Source: Winogradskyella sp.
GTDB lineage: Bacteria; Bacteroidota; Bacteroidia; Flavobacteriales; Flavobacteriaceae
DNA length: 64,000 nt
NCBI RefSeq assembly: GCF_013213835.1
Contig: NZ_JABSSU010000009.1
Coordinates: 8,853 to 72,852 of the forward strand
Direction of reading: 5' to 3'
Part shown: in pieces, positions 1 to 8,003 of the stretch
How the letters are laid out: every line of letters begins with the position of its first letter
Position numbering within the stretch: position 1 is the stretch's first letter
The notes under the pieces: model-generated
What the model was told of the DNA's origin: nothing
Database searches by the model: none
Seen by the model: only the letters and a program-made list of their open reading frames with translations
Translations under genes and position numbers: made by a program

Positions 1-414
1 AAAACTATATAGGTCATCATTTTCTAAATACTTATCATTGAAACCAAACAATTCGTTTACCTTTTGTTTATTGTAAGTTTCATTACATAAGAGTTTTCCA
101 TCTTTCTCTACTCGAATATCAAACTTAAAATTTCTATAACTCGTTTGGTAATTAATGGTGTCTTTGATTTTAGTAAGTAGTACACTATGATTCATATCAG
201 TGTAAGACTTAATCTTTACTCTAAAACCATTACTCATTATGGTGTCAACTTCGCGCTCACTGTAATTTAGAGGCTCAAATACGTCAACTTGCACATTAAC
301 CCTCTTATTATATTCTTCAATACTATTTTTAAGTGCCTGGTTTTTTGAGCGTCTGCCTTCACAACTGGCAAGAATAGCGCATATAATAACAAAAAGTCCA
401 ACTAATTTTTTCAT
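1..414 (-). CDS. putative lipoprotein, 3' end cut by the window
   Basis: The frame is open from an ATG at 414 to the window edge (138 codons), so the C-terminus is missing. The start MKKLVGLFVIICAILASC is a lipoprotein signal peptide with a lipobox (L-A-S-C, Cys18), which predicts an exported, lipid-anchored protein. The rest is hydrophilic with no domain I recognise. It starts 3 bp after the dnaX stop codon on the same strand, so it is probably co-transcribed with dnaX, although a functional link is unlikely. The function is unknown. Confidence 0.8.
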   Translation of the reverse strand, partial: MKKLVGLFVIICAILASCEGRRSKNQALKNSIEEYNKRVNVQVDVFEPLNYSEREVDTIMSNGFRVKIKSYTDMNHSVLLTKIKDTINYQTSYRNFKFDIRVEKDGKLLCNETYNKQKVNELFGFNDKYLENDDLYSF

Positions 415-417
415 AAC

Positions 418-2139
418 CTATATGTCTAGACCAAAAGTTTTTCGTAACAACTCTAAGTTAGGATTTTTTTCTTTGAGTTTATCATATTTTTCTTGTGGTG
501 TGAATGCATATTTCTTTGCTATTTCCTCATTCACCGATATATCTAAATGCAAGTCATAATTTTTTAAACGTTGCTTTAAATAAGCCATCAATGGGTACTG
601 AGAACGCTCTAACTCAATTTTGTTGGTGTCATTAGAGTAAGTCAGTTTAATTGCTGTTCCTTCTAAATGAGGTGCCTCCATTTCTAAAATAGAAGCCATA
701 ATTTTTTCACCTTTACGATGTAGGGATTGAATGTATTCATTCCATGCGGTTGCCAATTCTTCTTGTTCAACTGGCTCTTTTGGTAGATTTTCTTCATCAA
801 CAACGACATCTAGTTGTTTTATTTGATGGGCTTTTTTCTCTCTTATACTTTTTAGAGAAAGACCAGATGTAGATTTCTTTTTTGTACCAATACTTAAAGT
901 CGGAATTGGTGCAGAGGTTTCAACTTTTATTTGTTCAGTCTGAACTTTTCCCTGTGATTTAGCAACGGTCTTCACTTCAAAGGATTCTGAAGTAAGAGGT
1001 TTTTTTATTGGAATAGGTTTAATGCCTTTAGTTCTGAAATAAGAAGGAGGAATTATGAAATGTCTATGATTTTTTTTTTCTCCATCATAAGTGATAGAGG
1101 CAAGTTGCATAAGCGTTAATTCAACAAGTAAGCGTTGATTTTTACTAGTTTTATATTTAAGATCACAGTCATTCGCAAGTTGAATACCTTTCATTAAAAA
1201 TACATTAGATGTTTTAACACATTGCTCTTGATATTTTTGTTTGGTTTCTTCACCGACTTCTAAAAGTTCTATAGTAGATTGATTTTTACAAACCATTAGG
1301 TCTCTAAAATGCGAGGCTAAACCAGCAATATAATGATGACCGTCAAATCCCTTTGAAAGGATAGAATTAAACTGAACCAATAATTCAGGTATCTTATTTT
1401 CTAGTATAAAGTCAGTACTCCTAAAATAAGTCTCGTAATCTAGTACGTTAAGGTTTTCTGTAACGGCTTGTCTTGTTAAATTCTTACCAGAGAAACTCAC
1501 CACGCGATCAAAAATTGAAAGTGCATCACGCATAGCACCATCAGCTTTTTGAGCAATGATATGTAGTGCATCATCTTCTGCCGTGATACCTTGTTCATCT
1601 GCAATGTATTTTAAATATTCCTTGGCGTCAGTAACTGTAATGCGTTTAAAATCAAAAATCTGACAACGCGATAAAATTGTAGGGATAATTTTATGTTTTT
1701 CAGTAGTCGCAAGAATGAAAATACAGTGCTTTGGTGGTTCTTCTAAAGTTTTTAGAAAGGCATTAAATGCTGCCTGAGATAGCATATGTACCTCATCTAT
1801 AATATAAACCTTGTATTTACCAACTTGAGGTGGAATTCTAACTTGGTCGGTTAGATTTCTAATGTCATCCACAGAGTTGTTAGATGCAGCATCGAGCTCA
1901 AAAATATTAAATGCAAAATCCTCGTCTTCACTTGTATTGCCATCACTATTAATCATTTTAGCGAGAATACGAGCGCAAGTTGTTTTACCAACACCACGTG
2001 GACCTGTAAATAATAAAGCCTGGGCTAAATGGTTATTTTCAATAGCATTAAGTAACGTGTTTGTAATAGCTTGCTGCCCAACAACATCCTTGAATGTCTG
2101 TGGTCTATACTTACGTGCCGATACTACAAAATGTTCCAA
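418..2139 (-). CDS. dnaX: DNA polymerase III subunit gamma/tau
   Basis: This is the clamp-loader ATPase of the replicative DNA polymerase, 573 aa. The AAA+ core shows Walker A GPRGVGKT at about residues 46-53, Walker B IIDEVHML at about 113-120, and sensor 1 ATTEKHK near 144-150. A charged, low-complexity linker (about 385-460) leads to a tau-like C-terminal domain. The Cys4 zinc module that normally sits between Walker A and the EIDAASN-type segment is missing: the stretch around residues 60-85 has no cysteines and goes straight into FELDAASNNSVDDIR. From memory this is common in Flavobacteriaceae. A consensus promoter lies 26 bp upstream, back to back with the RNase P RNA promoter. Confidence 0.97.
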   Translation of the reverse strand: MEHFVVSARKYRPQTFKDVVGQQAITNTLLNAIENNHLAQALLFTGPRGVGKTTCARILAKMINSDGNTSEDEDFAFNIFELDAASNNSVDDIRNLTDQVRIPPQVGKYKVYIIDEVHMLSQAAFNAFLKTLEEPPKHCIFILATTEKHKIIPTILSRCQIFDFKRITVTDAKEYLKYIADEQGITAEDDALHIIAQKADGAMRDALSIFDRVVSFSGKNLTRQAVTENLNVLDYETYFRSTDFILENKIPELLVQFNSILSKGFDGHHYIAGLASHFRDLMVCKNQSTIELLEVGEETKQKYQEQCVKTSNVFLMKGIQLANDCDLKYKTSKNQRLLVELTLMQLASITYDGEKKNHRHFIIPPSYFRTKGIKPIPIKKPLTSESFEVKTVAKSQGKVQTEQIKVETSAPIPTLSIGTKKKSTSGLSLKSIREKKAHQIKQLDVVVDEENLPKEPVEQEELATAWNEYIQSLHRKGEKIMASILEMEAPHLEGTAIKLTYSNDTNKIELERSQYPLMAYLKQRLKNYDLHLDISVNEEIAKKYAFTPQEKYDKLKEKNPNLELLRKTFGLDI

Positions 2140-2164
2140 AAAAATGAAGCTATTGATTATAAAA

Positions 2165-2172
2165 CAAAGTTA
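2165..2172 (-). promoter_or_regulatory. -7 promoter box for dnaX
   Basis: On the minus strand this reads TAACTTTG, an exact match to the Bacteroidota -7 consensus TAnnTTTG. It predicts transcription starting near 2160, about 20 nt before the dnaX ATG. A possible -33 TTG lies at 2196-2198 (minus). Confidence 0.6.
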
Positions 2173-2236
2173 CACATTCAATCTAAAAATTAGAATTCAA
2201 TACTCAGAAAATAAGACTATTTATTAACAATTTAGT

Positions 2237-2244
2237 TACTTTTG
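2237..2244 (+). promoter_or_regulatory. -7 promoter box for RNase P RNA
   Basis: TACTTTTG matches TAnnTTTG exactly and ends 4 nt before the first base of the P1 helix of the RNase P RNA at 2249. A mature RNA beginning at its own transcription start makes the assignment strong. It also sets the box-to-+1 distance used for other promoters in this window. Confidence 0.75.
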
Positions 2245-2248
2245 CTAC

Positions 2249-2562
2249 GAGTAGATTGCCTTATCGATCTTGTTTTAAACTGAGTTTAAAATAAGGTAGG
2301 AAAGTCCGAACACCATAGTGCAAACATAGTGGTTAATGACCACCAGCTGAGAGGTTAGGAAAAGTGCAACAGAAAGTATGTACAGGTAATGCTGTAGTGA
2401 AATCAGGTAAACTCTATGTGGTGCAATGTCATGTAAACCAACGCTTGAGAGTGGCACGTTCGATTGTTGGAGGGTAGACAGCTAAAGTTTGCTGGTAACA
2501 GTAAACTCAGATAAATGATAAGGGCTCTTTGAGTACAGAATTCGGCTTATAGATTTGCTTAG
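2249..2562 (+). ncRNA. rnpB: RNase P RNA (bacterial class A)
   Basis: This is the catalytic RNA that trims the 5' leader from tRNA precursors. The universally conserved core is visible: AGGAAAGTCCG at 2298-2308, GTGCAACAGAAAG at 2364-2375 (the ACAGAAA element), and ACAGAATTCGGCTTAT at 2535-2550 near the 3' end. The P1 helix forms between GAGTAGAT (2249-2256) and ATTTGCTT (2553-2560), all eight positions pairing when G-U pairs are allowed. It has its own promoter just upstream and a strong terminator just downstream. A 60-codon antisense frame inside it is not a gene. Confidence 0.95.
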
Positions 2563-2570
2563 AAACATAA

Positions 2571-2602
2571 AACCCTTTACAAATTGTAAAGGGTTTTTAT
2601 TT
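2571..2602 (+). terminator. terminator of RNase P RNA, probably bidirectional
   Basis: Perfect 10-bp stem AACCCTTTAC (2571-2580) with GTAAAGGGTT (2586-2595), loop AAATT, then a T-rich run on the plus strand. It lies between the convergent RNase P RNA and rsmD (ends 2609), and could also stop the rsmD transcript. Confidence 0.88.
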
Positions 2603-2608
2603 TTTCTT

Positions 2609-3148
2609 CTAATTATATCTAAAAAAACTAAAAGCATTTCCACCGTAATTTTTTGATTGTGAAAAGTACTTTACATCACTTAAGTCTGTATGCTTAGAAT
2701 GCTCTATAATTAAAACACCTTCTTCGTCTAAGAGTTGATTTTCAAACACTAATTTCGGAATTTTTGAAAACGTTTCTTTATCAAAATCATAAGGTGGATC
2801 AGCAAAAATGATATCGTATTTGTTTTTATTTGTTTCTAAAAATTTAAATACATCACTTTTAATTGTTTGTAAAAGCATCTCAAAAGATTCTGCTGTTTGG
2901 TTGATGAATTTAATGCAGTCGTAATGACTATCAACGGCAGTTATATTTTCTGTGCCTCTTGATGCGAATTCATAGCTAATGTTTCCGGTACCTGAGAATA
3001 AATCTAATACAGAAATATCATCGAAGTAATATTGGTTATTTAAGATATTGAATAAGGCCTCTTTAGACATGTCTGTAGTTGGTCTGACAGGTAAATTTTT
3101 TGGAGCAACAATTTTTCGTCCTTTGTATAGTCCTGAAATAATTCTCAT
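2609..3148 (-). CDS. rsmD: 16S rRNA (guanine(966)-N2)-methyltransferase
   Basis: A 179-aa SAM-dependent methyltransferase of normal length for RsmD, which methylates G966 of 16S rRNA in the small ribosomal subunit. Visible features are the N-terminal MRIISG start with R-rich RNA-contact segment, VRPTTDMSKEALFNIL (about 21-36), the SAM-binding motif VLDLFSGTGN (47-56), and the catalytic DPPY (117-120). Its ATG shares one base with the TAA of the upstream DUF3822 gene, so translation is likely coupled. The three-gene run 4683 to 2609 looks like one operon. Confidence 0.95.
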   Translation of the reverse strand: MRIISGLYKGRKIVAPKNLPVRPTTDMSKEALFNILNNQYYFDDISVLDLFSGTGNISYEFASRGTENITAVDSHYDCIKFINQTAESFEMLLQTIKSDVFKFLETNKNKYDIIFADPPYDFDKETFSKIPKLVFENQLLDEEGVLIIEHSKHTDLSDVKYFSQSKNYGGNAFSFFRYN

Positions 3149-3951
3149 TAAAACGAATTTAAAATCAAGTAATGATTATGAAGATTAGAAGATGTTATAT
3201 TTGAAAAGTTGAAACTCAGTTTAGGCTCAATGATTTCTATATATCTCACGTAGGTGTAAAGCAGATTATAGTACTCGTCTCCTTCAGATATTAAACCAGA
3301 TAATTTGATGACAGAAAGTTCGGTATCTAGTCCAAGTTGTTCAAAAACAAAAAGTACATAATAAATAAAGTCTTCTTTGCAAGTACTCTCAAAAATATTG
3401 AATAGCATGAGATCAGAGTTATTACCTATCACCATGACTTCAATGTTACTATAGTTAACGTTAATAAAGACTTGCGGAGTCGTTTTTGGTTTAGTTTCTT
3501 GTAAGACATTATCTATGAGTATAGAAGATGCGTGTTTATAACTGAATTCCCCAAACCTTTCAAAAATATAGTTATTGATATTTACATATGGAATATAAAC
3601 ATTAATGCCATTATTAACTGCAATTTCATCAGTTGTGATAAAATCTGTTTTCAGTATTTTATTGTTGAATTTTAAATAGTCAGCTTTATAATTCTCATCG
3701 TACATTTCCACCGGAACAAGAGCAACTAAGTCATTCTGATGAATGATATTTACAGAATGAAAATTTTGATTATAAACTGAATCATCTAACTCTGTTTTTA
3801 AGCGATTGAGTGCAGTAAATGGTGTAAGTTTTTCTTCAAAAGCTACAGACTTTAAAACTTCGATAGTAGAAGTAGTTCTATTTAAGATACAAAAAGAAAG
3901 TCCATTCAAACTTATTTGAATGGACAACTCTTTAATATTAATATTTTTCAA
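3148..3951 (-). CDS. DUF3822 family protein
   Basis: A 267-aa soluble protein with no signal peptide or membrane segment. The sequence, with an N-terminal ELSIQISLNGLSFCIL strand pattern, matches what I know of DUF3822, a Bacteroidota family of unknown function. It has a 1-base stop/start overlap with rsmD downstream and a 3-bp gap to the membrane protein gene upstream. The beta-rich N-terminal half with a glycine turn suggests an actin-like fold, but that is only an impression. No catalytic motif is evident. Confidence 0.8.
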   Translation of the reverse strand: MKNINIKELSIQISLNGLSFCILNRTTSTIEVLKSVAFEEKLTPFTALNRLKTELDDSVYNQNFHSVNIIHQNDLVALVPVEMYDENYKADYLKFNNKILKTDFITTDEIAVNNGINVYIPYVNINNYIFERFGEFSYKHASSILIDNVLQETKPKTTPQVFINVNYSNIEVMVIGNNSDLMLFNIFESTCKEDFIYYVLFVFEQLGLDTELSVIKLSGLISEGDEYYNLLYTYVRYIEIIEPKLSFNFSNITSSNLHNHYLILNSF

Positions 3952-3954
3952 AAT

Positions 3955-4683
3955 TTACTCCTTATTTGAAAGATCTTTACCCCAGTTTCCACTGGTATTT
4001 ACCTCTTCCATTGAACCAATCTTAACAGACTCTCCTTTAACACCTGCAATTGAGAAAGCTTCCTTTTCGTTCTTAATAAGATTTTTGTCTTGATCAAATA
4101 AAACAACTGATTTATCAACACTGGCTTCAAAAACTGGGATCTCATCTAGTTTACCAGCTTCTAGCTTAAATTTAGCGTCAATACCATCAATACCAATATT
4201 GTCCATAGTTTTAAATCGATCACTACCTTTAAATATAGAATCTCTTACAGTCCAATAATTTAAGGTGTCTATTAAAGTAAGTGTCTTAAATGCTTCAACT
4301 CCTCCATAAGCACGTGTACGTTCTTCATCTAATACAAGTGTATCTCTACGCTGCGTAATAGGCACACTATCATTTTCAACAAAAGAAATAAGCTTATCAA
4401 ACGAGTTTGCATATTCTCCTTTAACTTCTTTGTAAGCCAGTTGAGAATCTCTAATATCTACAAGGCGATCAATTACCTTTTTGTAACGCTCAGTTTTTAA
4501 CTGATTAAACTGAATTTCTTCATAAACTGACATAAAAGTCATGTATCCTAAAAATATAATTAAACCCCAAAGCGCAAGATTAATAACAGGCTTCAGTTTT
4601 TTCGGTACAAATTTATCAATTAACCAAACGATTAAAATGGTTAAGAGAATAATAACTACAACGGCTATAACGATATTTAACAT
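3955..4683 (-). CDS. membrane-anchored protein of unknown function
   Basis: A 242-aa protein. Two hydrophobic segments (about residues 2-24 and 33-53) form an N-terminal hairpin separated by a short basic loop (DKFVPKKLKP). A hydrophilic domain of about 190 residues follows, beginning with a helical segment EEIQFNQLKTERYKKVIDRL. The conserved-looking stretch RDSQLAYKEVKGEYANSFD resembles type IV-pilin-like or PulG-type proteins only superficially. It is the first gene of the operon with DUF3822 and rsmD, from a consensus promoter at 4711-4718. The function is unknown. Confidence 0.75.
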   Translation of the reverse strand: MLNIVIAVVVIILLTILIVWLIDKFVPKKLKPVINLALWGLIIFLGYMTFMSVYEEIQFNQLKTERYKKVIDRLVDIRDSQLAYKEVKGEYANSFDKLISFVENDSVPITQRRDTLVLDEERTRAYGGVEAFKTLTLIDTLNYWTVRDSIFKGSDRFKTMDNIGIDGIDAKFKLEAGKLDEIPVFEASVDKSVVLFDQDKNLIKNEKEAFSIAGVKGESVKIGSMEEVNTSGNWGKDLSNKE

Positions 4684-4710
4684 ACTTTTATTTATTAGTT
4701 AGGTGTCTCG

Positions 4711-4718
4711 CAAATCTA
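4711..4718 (-). promoter_or_regulatory. -7 promoter box for the 4683-2609 operon
   Basis: The minus strand reads TAGATTTG, matching TAnnTTTG, and predicts a leader of about 23 nt before the ATG at 4683. Confidence 0.5.
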
Positions 4719-4820
4719 CAATTTTTTTTTATTCGTAAAAACTATAAGAAACAAAAATCATCAAAATAAATATGTGGAAAAGTTAATCAGTTCTAAAATA
4801 GATAATAATGGTATATTGCT

Positions 4821-4835
4821 ACATATTTAATATGT
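4821..4835. promoter_or_regulatory. 15-bp palindrome at the helicase start codon
   Basis: ACATATT-T-AATATGT is a perfect inverted repeat ending 3 bp before the ATG at 4839. It could be a repressor operator or an RNA hairpin that limits initiation. In DNA this AT-rich it could also arise by chance. Confidence 0.3.
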
Positions 4836-4838
4836 CCT

Positions 4839-6278
4839 ATGGTTACTAATGCTTCTGCATTTTACACACTTCTTAAATCTAAATTTCCATTTCAACCGAC
4901 CTCAAAACAAGATGAAGTCTTAATGCAGTTATCAGAGTTCATTTTTGATCAGGCATCAAACAATTTATATCTGCTAAAAGGGTACGCAGGTACTGGTAAA
5001 ACTAGTATAATAGGGACCATTGTTGCTAACCTTTGGCAATCAAAAAAAAGTGCGGTTTTACTAGCACCTACTGGAAGAGCAGCTAAGGTGATTTCTAATT
5101 ATTCTAAAAAGGAAGCTTTTACCATTCACAAAAAAATATATTTCCCCAAAAAAGAAAAAGGTGGTGGAGTAAAATTTGTGATGCAACCAAACAAGCATAG
5201 AAACACAATTTTCATAGTTGATGAAGCTTCAATGATTCCAGATGTTCCTTCTGATTCTAAATTGTTTGAAAATGGATCTCTGCTCGACGATTTAATGCAA
5301 TATGTGTATTCAGGACATCAATGTAAATTGCTGTTAATAGGTGATAAGGCACAGTTACCACCTGTTAAATCAGATTTGAGTCCTGCTTTAGATGCCACTA
5401 AATTAGATCTTAACTATAATAAAAACGTAAAAGGTTTAGAATTAGATGAAGTTGTACGACAGGAAGAAAATTCAGGCATACTAGCTAATGCCACAGAACT
5501 GAGATCTGTTTTAGAATCTAGTTTTTATGATAGTTTTAAGTTTGATGTTAGCAATTACAGTGATATTGTTAGATTGGTAGATGGTCATGAAATTATGGAT
5601 GCCATCAACGAATCTTTCAGTAATGATGGTTATGAAGAAACAGCGATAATAGTACGAAGCAATAAAAGAGCCAACCTCTATAATAAACAAATAAGAGAGC
5701 GTATTCTTTTTAATGAGAGTGAAATCTCTGCGGGTGATTATCTAATGGTGGTTAAGAACAACTATTTCTGGGTTAAACCAACAACAGAAGCTGGGTTTAT
5801 AGCAAATGGTGATATTATTGAAGTTTTAGAAATCTTTAGTATTAAAGAACTTTATGGGTTTAAATTTGCTGAAGTAAAGGCGAAGATGGTAGATTATCCA
5901 CGTATGAGACCTTTTGAAACTGTGTTATTGCTAGATACTATCAATGCCGAGAGTGCTTCTTTAACTTACGAAGAGTCAAACAGATTATACCAAGAGGTAT
6001 CGAAGGATTTTGCAAATGAAAAATCAAATTACAAGCGTTTTTTAGGCGTTAAGAATAATAAATACTTCAATGCTTTACAGGTAAAGTTTTCTTACGCTAT
6101 TACATGTCATAAGTCACAAGGTGGACAATGGAACACCATTTTTGTTGAACAACCTTATCTACCTAATGGAATGGATAAAGACTATATACGTTGGTTATAC
6201 ACTGCGGTTACAAGAGCAAAAGAAAAGTTATACCTTATAGGTTTTAAGGATGATATGTTCAATGAAGGTCTTCTGTAA
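4839..6278 (+). CDS. RecD-like ATP-dependent DNA helicase (SF1B)
   Basis: A 479-aa superfamily 1 helicase resembling the helicase core of RecD/RecD2 but without the long N-terminal region of RecD2. It shows Walker A GYAGTGKTS (48-56), PTGRAA (about 77-82), Walker B VDEASM (127-132), a GDKAQLPPV motif III, and the C-terminal UvrD-type motifs FSYAITCHKSQGGQW and YTAVTRAKEKLYLIG. It probably unwinds DNA 5'-3' in repair or recombination. It stands alone on the plus strand, divergent from the 4683 operon. An AT-rich palindrome sits directly before the start. There are no RecB/RecC neighbours. Confidence 0.88.
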   Translation: MVTNASAFYTLLKSKFPFQPTSKQDEVLMQLSEFIFDQASNNLYLLKGYAGTGKTSIIGTIVANLWQSKKSAVLLAPTGRAAKVISNYSKKEAFTIHKKIYFPKKEKGGGVKFVMQPNKHRNTIFIVDEASMIPDVPSDSKLFENGSLLDDLMQYVYSGHQCKLLLIGDKAQLPPVKSDLSPALDATKLDLNYNKNVKGLELDEVVRQEENSGILANATELRSVLESSFYDSFKFDVSNYSDIVRLVDGHEIMDAINESFSNDGYEETAIIVRSNKRANLYNKQIRERILFNESEISAGDYLMVVKNNYFWVKPTTEAGFIANGDIIEVLEIFSIKELYGFKFAEVKAKMVDYPRMRPFETVLLLDTINAESASLTYEESNRLYQEVSKDFANEKSNYKRFLGVKNNKYFNALQVKFSYAITCHKSQGGQWNTIFVEQPYLPNGMDKDYIRWLYTAVTRAKEKLYLIGFKDDMFNEGLL

Positions 6279-6397
6279 TACAAATAAGTAATTTCTCTTT
6301 GGAATCTAACAAATATTCACTGCTTTCATTTAAATAATTATTATTACAGCGAATCAGTTCTGGTAAAAACTAAGGTTCAGTTACCGAATATTAATAA

Positions 6398-6405
6398 TAT
6401 ATTTG
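6398..6405 (+). promoter_or_regulatory. -7 promoter box for kdsB
   Basis: TATATTTG matches TAnnTTTG exactly, 22 bp before the kdsB ATG. No good -33 TTTG is seen. Confidence 0.55.
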
Positions 6406-6427
6406 TGACTCGTACAGTACAATTTTT

Positions 6428-7156
6428 ATGAAGATTATTTCAATGATTCCTGCACGTTATAGTGCGTCACGATTTCCTGGTAAACTTATGCAGAATTTAG
6501 CAGGAAAGTCAGTAATACTTAGAACTTATGAGGCGACAGTAGCAACAGGTTTGTTTAGTGAAGTATACGTAGTAACTGATAGTGAAATTATTTATGATGA
6601 GATTACAAATCATGGAGGTAGAGCTATAATGAGCATTCAAGAATATGAATCTGGAAGTGACAGAATAGCAGAAGCCGTTGCAAATGTTGATTGTGATATT
6701 GTTGTAAATGTTCAAGGCGATGAACCTTTCACCGAACGAGAAAGCTTAGAGAAAGTTTTAAGTGTTTTTAAGACTGATGCTAAGAAAGAGATAGATTTAG
6801 CTTCATTAATGGTAGAAATTAAGGATTGGGACGAAATCAATAACCCAAATACAGTTAAGGTCATAGTAGATCAAAATAATTTTGCCTTATACTTCTCAAG
6901 AAGTCCAATTCCGTACCCAAGAGATAAAGAAGCAAATGCGAGATACTTTAAGCATAAAGGTATTTACGCTTTTAGAAAAGAGGCTTTGCTAGAATTTACA
7001 ACCTTACCAATGCAATTTTTGGAAGCCACTGAAAAAATTGAATGTATACGCTATCTAGAATATGGAAAGCGCATAAAAATGGTTGAAACAACTATACAAG
7101 GTGTTGAAATTGACACTCCTGAAGATTTAGAACGCGCTAAAAAACTTTGGAAGTAA
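6428..7156 (+). CDS. kdsB: 3-deoxy-manno-octulosonate cytidylyltransferase
   Basis: This 242-aa protein activates Kdo (or 8-amino-Kdo) to the CMP-sugar in lipopolysaccharide core synthesis in the cytoplasm. The family N-terminus is clear: [13 protein letters not shown] (7-19) holds the nucleotide-binding loop. Further family motifs are [10 protein letters not shown] (about 93-102), [11 protein letters not shown], and the C-terminal [18 protein letters not shown] segment. Length is normal. It is followed without a gap by a HAD phosphatase and 0.85 kb later by a KdnB-like dehydrogenase, suggesting that the natural substrate may be 8-amino-3,8-dideoxy-manno-octulosonate (Kdo8N). Confidence 0.96.
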   Translation: MKIISMIPARYSASRFPGKLMQNLAGKSVILRTYEATVATGLFSEVYVVTDSEIIYDEITNHGGRAIMSIQEYESGSDRIAEAVANVDCDIVVNVQGDEPFTERESLEKVLSVFKTDAKKEIDLASLMVEIKDWDEINNPNTVKVIVDQNNFALYFSRSPIPYPRDKEANARYFKHKGIYAFRKEALLEFTTLPMQFLEATEKIECIRYLEYGKRIKMVETTIQGVEIDTPEDLERAKKLWK

Positions 7157-7858
7157 ATGATGGATTATTCTAATATAAAAGTTATTGGTTTTGATGCAGA
7201 TGATACACTTTGGGTGAATGAAACCTATTTTAGAGACGCTGAGATAGAATTTGCTAAGCTGTTATCACAATATGAAACTATAAATAAAATAGATCAAGAA
7301 CTGTTTAAAATGGAAATTAAAAATCTTCCATTATATGGTTATGGTGTAAAGGGTTTTATGTTGTCAATGGTAGAAATGGCATTAGAGCTATCTAATGGTG
7401 AGGTGTCAAACAAAACTATAGGAGCTATTCTAGATATTGGAAAAGACATGTTGAATAAACCTGTTGAATTACTAGATGGAGTTACCGAAGTTTTAGATAT
7501 TTTAAGTAAGAATTACAGATTAATAGTTGCTACCAAAGGCGATTTATTAGATCAAGAAAGAAAGTTAGAGAAATCTAATTTAAACGGTTACTTTCATCAT
7601 ATTGAAGTTTTAAGCGATAAAAAAGAAGAGAATTATCAAAATTTATTAAATCATTTAGACATAAATCCGGCCGAGTTTTTAATGATAGGTAACTCGTTAA
7701 AGAGTGATATACTGCCATTGTTAAATATTGGTGCCCAAGCCATTCACGTTCCATTTCATACAACGTGGGCGCACGAATTAGTTACAGAGAAAGAATCGGA
7801 AGGAAAGTCATATTTGACAGTTAATAATGTAAAAGATATTTTAAAGTATTTAGAGTAA
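7157..7858 (+). CDS. HAD family hydrolase
   Basis: A 233-aa haloacid-dehalogenase-fold phosphatase. Motif I is FDADDTLW, with D13 as nucleophile and D15 as acid/base. Motif II is VATKGD, and the metal-binding motif IV is GNSLKSDILP. The helical cap after motif I marks HAD subfamily I. It is therefore not KdsC, the Kdo-8-phosphate phosphatase, which is a shorter capless enzyme. The ATG directly follows the kdsB stop, with a second ATG one codon later, so translation is probably coupled. The substrate is unknown. Confidence 0.9.
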   Translation: MMDYSNIKVIGFDADDTLWVNETYFRDAEIEFAKLLSQYETINKIDQELFKMEIKNLPLYGYGVKGFMLSMVEMALELSNGEVSNKTIGAILDIGKDMLNKPVELLDGVTEVLDILSKNYRLIVATKGDLLDQERKLEKSNLNGYFHHIEVLSDKKEENYQNLLNHLDINPAEFLMIGNSLKSDILPLLNIGAQAIHVPFHTTWAHELVTEKESEGKSYLTVNNVKDILKYLE

Positions 7859-7880
7859 AAGCTTTAGATAATTATAGTTC

Positions 7881-7938
7881 TAAAAGTTCATGTAAGATTA
7901 AAAACAGAGCATTTTAGAAGTATCATAAAGAACTTTTA
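7881..7938. repeat. long-loop inverted repeat
   Basis: TAAAAGTTC (7881-7889) and GAACTTTTA (7930-7938) are perfect 9-bp inverted repeats with a 40-nt spacer, lying between the HAD gene and the KdnB-like gene. There is no T-run, so it is not a clear terminator. Confidence 0.3.
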
Positions 7939-7977
7939 AAATTACGTGTATTCGTTAGAATAAAAGAATGAAGTTTT

Positions 7978-7985
7978 TATTTTTG
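7978..7985 (+). promoter_or_regulatory. -7 promoter box for the KdnB-like gene
   Basis: TATTTTTG matches TAnnTTTG, 18 bp before the ATG at 8004. It implies that the gene can be expressed separately from kdsB. Confidence 0.5.
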
Positions 7986-8003
7986 TTAAAGATTACTAAG
8001 TAG

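Noticed and set aside
2275..2457. 60-codon minus-strand ORF
   Set aside because: It lies wholly inside the RNase P RNA, on the opposite strand.
7157..7858. HAD gene next to kdsB as kdsC
   Set aside because: KdsC is a shorter capless HAD; this protein has a cap domain between motifs I and II and a different motif I context.
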